DNA of 8,375 nucleotides from Fimbriimonadaceae bacterium (lineage in GTDB: Bacteria; Armatimonadota; Fimbriimonadia; Fimbriimonadales; Fimbriimonadaceae): assembly GCA_022402505.1 (NCBI GenBank), contig JAKRSE010000321.1:1-8375 (forward strand), in the 5' to 3' direction. The notes beneath the pieces were generated by a model. The model had not been told where the DNA came from and ran no database searches. It worked only from the letters and a program-made list of their open reading frames with translations. How positions within the stretch are numbered: the stretch's first letter is position 1; each line of letters starts with the position of its first letter. Positions 6,422 through 8,375 of the stretch are shown here, piece by piece. A program made the position numbers and the translations under genes.

Positions 6422-7623
6422 GCGTCGGGGTTTTGGGTCTTGACGGGATAGCCTCCGCCTCCCGTCTGGGTTCCTCGTTCGTCGGCCAGTCGGGCGGCGA
6501 GGCCGCTTGCGCGGTGGGTGGAAATCGGGTCTTCGGGGACCTCCATGCGGCGGCGGGCCTCTCGGATGAGCCCCGACACATCGGCCTCAAAGGCCCGCTG
6601 CAGGCATCGATGGGCCTCCAGCACGTCGCCTGCGGCCTGGGCGTGGGCCAGGGCGGCCCGATCGATCGAGAGGGCCTTGGCGTAGGCGGTCTGGCAGTTG
6701 AGCACGCTCTGGAGCATCGCTTCGATCTTGGGCTCGATGTTGTGGCTCTGGTCGATCATGAAGGCGATGCTCTCGGCCGTCTCCCGGGCGGTGGGGTCCG
6801 AGCCGGTCAGCGCCCCGACGATCTCCGAGTAGATGCAGAAGAGCTCGAAGGGGTTGGTCGTCCCGACGATCAGGTCGTCGTCGCCGTAGCGGCGGGCGTT
6901 GAAGTGGAATCCGCCCAGCCGTCCCTCGTCCAGCAGGAACGCGACGATGGCTTCGATGTTCGTCCCCTGGGCGTGGTGGCCGAGATCGACGAGGACCTGG
7001 GCGTTCGGCCCGGCCTTCTGGCAGTGGAGCACGGACGCGCCCCAATCGAACAGGTCGGTGGCGTAGAAGGCCGGTTCGTAGAACTTGTATTCGACCAGCA
7101 TCCGGCCGCCTTCGGGCAGATGGCTGTGGATGGTCTGGAGGGCGGCCGCGAGCCTCTGCTTCCTCGCCCGCAGGTCGTCCTGGCCGACGTAGTTCGTGAC
7201 GTCGGCCAGCCAAAGCGAAAGCTCCTTCGACCCGGTGAGGGTCATGATCCGGCAGCAGTCGAGGACGTGCTCCAGGGCTCGGTCGCGGACCTCGGCGTCC
7301 GGGTGGCAGAGGCTGCCCAGCCGATACTCCTCGTCCTGGAAGAGGTTCGGGTTGATGCTGCCGATCCGGATTCCATGCGAGTCGGCGAAATCGCGAAGCT
7401 CGGTCCAATCGTCCACCTCATCCCAGGGAATGTGGAGGGCGACGCTGGGGGCGATTCCGCTCAGCCGATGGACCTCGGCGGCGTCGCTGACCTTTTCCCA
7501 GACGGTCCGGGCGGCGCCGGGAGCGGCGAAGGTCTTGAACCGGGTGCCGCTGTTTCCATAGCCCCAGCTGGGGGTTTCGATGGCCTGACGGGTCAGGGCT
7601 TCGACGATCTGTTCCTGGGTCAT
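6418..7623 (-). CDS. rhaI: RhaI, L-rhamnose isomerase (Pseudomonas stutzeri type, TIM barrel)
   Basis: RhaI interconverts L-rhamnose and L-rhamnulose, the first intracellular step. The 401-residue protein belongs to the RhaI-type xylose-isomerase-like TIM barrels, not to the E. coli RhaA sequence family. Metal and substrate residues are visible: Glu178 and Lys180 in VEYKFYEP, Asp213 and His216 in LVDLGHHAQGTN, His240 in GGFHFNARRYGDDDL with Asp248 and Asp250, and Asp291 in IDQSHNIEPK. The spacing of the first six metal ligands agrees with what I recall for the P. stutzeri enzyme (Glu219, Asp254, His257, His281, Asp289, Asp291). The N-terminal IETPSWGYGNSGTRF is also typical of the family. Family members accept other aldoses such as allose, but the neighbours point to rhamnose. 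The ATG at 7623 has GAGG 8 nt upstream (7632-7635). It is the first gene of the operon, divergent from the regulator. Confidence 0.94.
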   Translation of the reverse strand: MTQEQIVEALTRQAIETPSWGYGNSGTRFKTFAAPGAARTVWEKVSDAAEVHRLSGIAPSVALHIPWDEVDDWTELRDFADSHGIRIGSINPNLFQDEEYRLGSLCHPDAEVRDRALEHVLDCCRIMTLTGSKELSLWLADVTNYVGQDDLRARKQRLAAALQTIHSHLPEGGRMLVEYKFYEPAFYATDLFDWGASVLHCQKAGPNAQVLVDLGHHAQGTNIEAIVAFLLDEGRLGGFHFNARRYGDDDLIVGTTNPFELFCIYSEIVGALTGSDPTARETAESIAFMIDQSHNIEPKIEAMLQSVLNCQTAYAKALSIDRAALAHAQAAGDVLEAHRCLQRAFEADVSGLIREARRRMEVPEDPISTHRASGLAARLADERGTQTGGGGYPVKTQNPDA

Positions 7624-7656
7624 CTTCGACGCCTCAACATGGATTCAACCCCAAAA

Positions 7657-7674
7657 CGCACACTGGATTGTGCG
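7657..7674. promoter_or_regulatory. Perfect 6-bp inverted repeat, candidate operator 1
   Basis: CGCACA, a 6-bp spacer, then TGTGCG forms a perfect inverted repeat with arm centres 12 bp apart. It lies 34-51 bp upstream of the rhaI ATG, where a bound repressor would block the leftward promoter. DeoR-family regulators bind short inverted or direct repeats beside their targets, so the neighbouring regulator is the obvious candidate. Binding is inferred, not shown. Confidence 0.55.
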
Positions 7675-7678
7675 ATCT

Positions 7679-7695
7679 TGTGGGAAAATCTCACA
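7679..7695. promoter_or_regulatory. 17-bp imperfect palindrome, candidate operator 2
   Basis: TGTGGGAAAATCTCACA pairs at six of seven arm positions around a 3-bp centre. It ends one base before the ATG of the DeoR-type gene and so covers the place where that gene's ribosome binding site should be. It uses the same TGTGNG hexamer as operator 1 (TGTGGG, and TGTGAG on the other strand). This position would suit autoregulation of the regulator. Confidence 0.5.
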
Positions 7696-7696
7696 G

Positions 7697-8375
7697 ATGG
7701 TCCAGAGCGACCCGGGTCCGGAGCTGCGGCGCGAGGCGATTCTGCGCCTGGTGCGGGAGGGGCGGTCTCTGCGGGTGGCCGATCTGGCGGGCGAGCTGGG
7801 GGTCCACGAGATGACGATCCGCCGCGATCTGGACCGCCTGGCGGATGAGGGCCTGGTGGAGCGCTTCCACGGAGGGGCTCGGCCGGGGCAGCGGGCGGGC
7901 GAGGAGCTTTCGCATCAGGTCCGCCGTGCCCAGGCGGTCGAGGCCAAGCGGCGTCTGGCCGAGCGGGCCCTGGAGTGGATCGAGGACGGCGAGACGATCG
8001 GGCTCGATGCCTCGACCACCTGCCTCGAGCTGGCGAGACGGCTGGCGGGTCGGCGGGTGACGGTGGTGACGACGGGCCTGGAGACGGCCCAGGTTCTGGC
8101 CGAATCGGGCGTGGGGTTCATCCTGGCCGGCGGGGAGTTCCACGCGCCGGCACGGGCCTTCGTCGGCGGGCTCGTCCTCCAGTCGCTCGATGCACTGAGC
8201 CTGGATCGGGTCTTCGTCTCCTGCAAAGGCTATGTTCCCGACGAGGGCCTCTACGACCCCTATCTGCCGGAGGTGGAGGTGAAGGCGAAGATGATCGACC
8301 GTTCGGCCTGGTCGGCGGCGCTGATCGATTCCGAAAAGCTCCACCGCCGCGCCCTCTCCCGCATCTGCCGCCCGG
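7697..8375 (+). CDS. DeoR-family transcriptional regulator, probable rhamnose operon regulator (3' end beyond the window)
   Basis: The frame is open from the ATG at 7697 to the window end: 226 residues, against about 250-260 for the family, so roughly the last 30 are missing. The N-terminal DeoR winged helix-turn-helix is clear at about 10-60: ELRREAILRLV, then VADLAGELGVHEMTIRRDL as the recognition helix, and GLVERFHGGA. The C-terminal DeoRC sensor domain follows, with IGLDASTTCLELA (101-113), a phosphosugar-binding-type loop, VVTTGLETAQVL (123-134), SCKGYVPDEGL (175-185) and VEVKAKMID (193-201). It most likely represses the divergent rhamnose operon and responds to a phosphorylated intermediate such as rhamnulose-1-phosphate or DHAP; this rests on family and position. 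DeoR-type regulators (RhaQ) are known for rhamnose genes in some bacteria. There is no clear Shine-Dalgarno before the ATG; an in-frame GTG at 7670 is a weaker alternative start. Confidence 0.88.
   Translation, partial: MVQSDPGPELRREAILRLVREGRSLRVADLAGELGVHEMTIRRDLDRLADEGLVERFHGGARPGQRAGEELSHQVRRAQAVEAKRRLAERALEWIEDGETIGLDASTTCLELARRLAGRRVTVVTTGLETAQVLAESGVGFILAGGEFHAPARAFVGGLVLQSLDALSLDRVFVSCKGYVPDEGLYDPYLPEVEVKAKMIDRSAWSAALIDSEKLHRRALSRICRP

Larger units (their letters stand above)
7624..7696. promoter_or_regulatory. Divergent intergenic control region between rhaI and the DeoR-type regulator
   Basis: These 73 bp must hold the start signals for both the rhamnose operon (leftward) and the regulator (rightward), since there is no other gap. 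The region is visibly richer in A and T than the genes around it. It contains two inverted repeats built from TGTGNG hexamers, described separately. I see no convincing -35/-10 pair in either direction. A CACAAT reading leftward within the first repeat matches the -10 consensus at four of six bases, but no good -35 lies at the right distance. Confidence 0.6.

Noticed and set aside
4085..6451. A 788-codon open frame on the plus strand antisense to rhaEW
   Set aside because: It mirrors the rhaEW gene and arises from the GC-rich third codon positions. Its translation is a low-complexity Gly/Asp/Val/Ala mix without any recognised motif, while the opposite strand encodes a complete, motif-rich enzyme.
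6433..7848. A 471-codon open frame on the plus strand spanning rhaI, the intergenic region and the start of the regulator
   Set aside because: It is antisense to rhaI and out of frame with the DeoR-type gene. It has no recognisable domain, and it would run through the operator region.
7691..8344. A 217-codon minus-strand open frame opposite the DeoR-type regulator
   Set aside because: The plus strand carries the unmistakable DeoR helix-turn-helix and sensor motifs. The minus-strand product is an Arg/Leu/Gln/Pro-rich shadow without a domain.
1..8375. Search for tRNA, rRNA, CRISPR arrays, insertion sequences, attachment sites and long direct repeats
   Set aside because: Nothing supportable was seen by eye. 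Coding density is nearly complete and the only repeats that stand out are the TGTGNG hexamers at 7657-7695.

Overview
The window is a compact, GC-rich bacterial catabolic locus. A tightly packed minus-strand operon of six genes turns L-rhamnose into central metabolites. It is flanked by a divergent DeoR-family regulator on the right and the tail of a convergent ribF on the left. The high GC content, the GTG/TTG starts and the fused RhaEW enzyme beside a RhaI-type isomerase would fit a free-living aerobic polysaccharide degrader, for example a planctomycete. No phylogenetic marker in the window proves that assignment.

Layout, left to right: the 3' end of ribF (+, 1-305), then on the minus strand, in reverse of transcription order, lutC (283-882), lutB (879-2264), lutA (2261-2977), rhaB (2974-4362), the fused aldolase/dehydrogenase rhaEW (4352-6421) and L-rhamnose isomerase rhaI (6418-7623). 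A 73-bp divergent intergenic region (7624-7696) follows, then the DeoR-type regulator (+, 7697 to the window edge, C-terminus missing). Transcription order is rhaI-rhaEW-rhaB-lutA-lutB-lutC. Every junction overlaps, four of the five by exactly 4 bp (ATGA, GTGA, TTGA, GTGA). There is no intergenic stretch longer than 73 bp, and no RNA gene, mobile element or CRISPR was seen.

How the genes work together: RhaI isomerises L-rhamnose to L-rhamnulose, RhaB phosphorylates it, and the aldolase half of RhaEW splits rhamnulose-1-phosphate into DHAP and L-lactaldehyde. The SDR half is inferred to oxidise lactaldehyde to L-lactate, and LutABC is inferred to oxidise lactate to pyruvate. The operon therefore encodes the whole route from free intracellular rhamnose to DHAP plus pyruvate. 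No transporter, mutarotase or rhamnosidase lies in the window.

The most notable non-coding signal is in the divergent region: four TGTGNG hexamers in 39 bp, forming two inverted repeats with centres 10-12 bp apart. This is a good candidate operator for the DeoR-type regulator. The whole set is an unusually complete arrangement of mostly known protein families rather than a clearly new kind of system.
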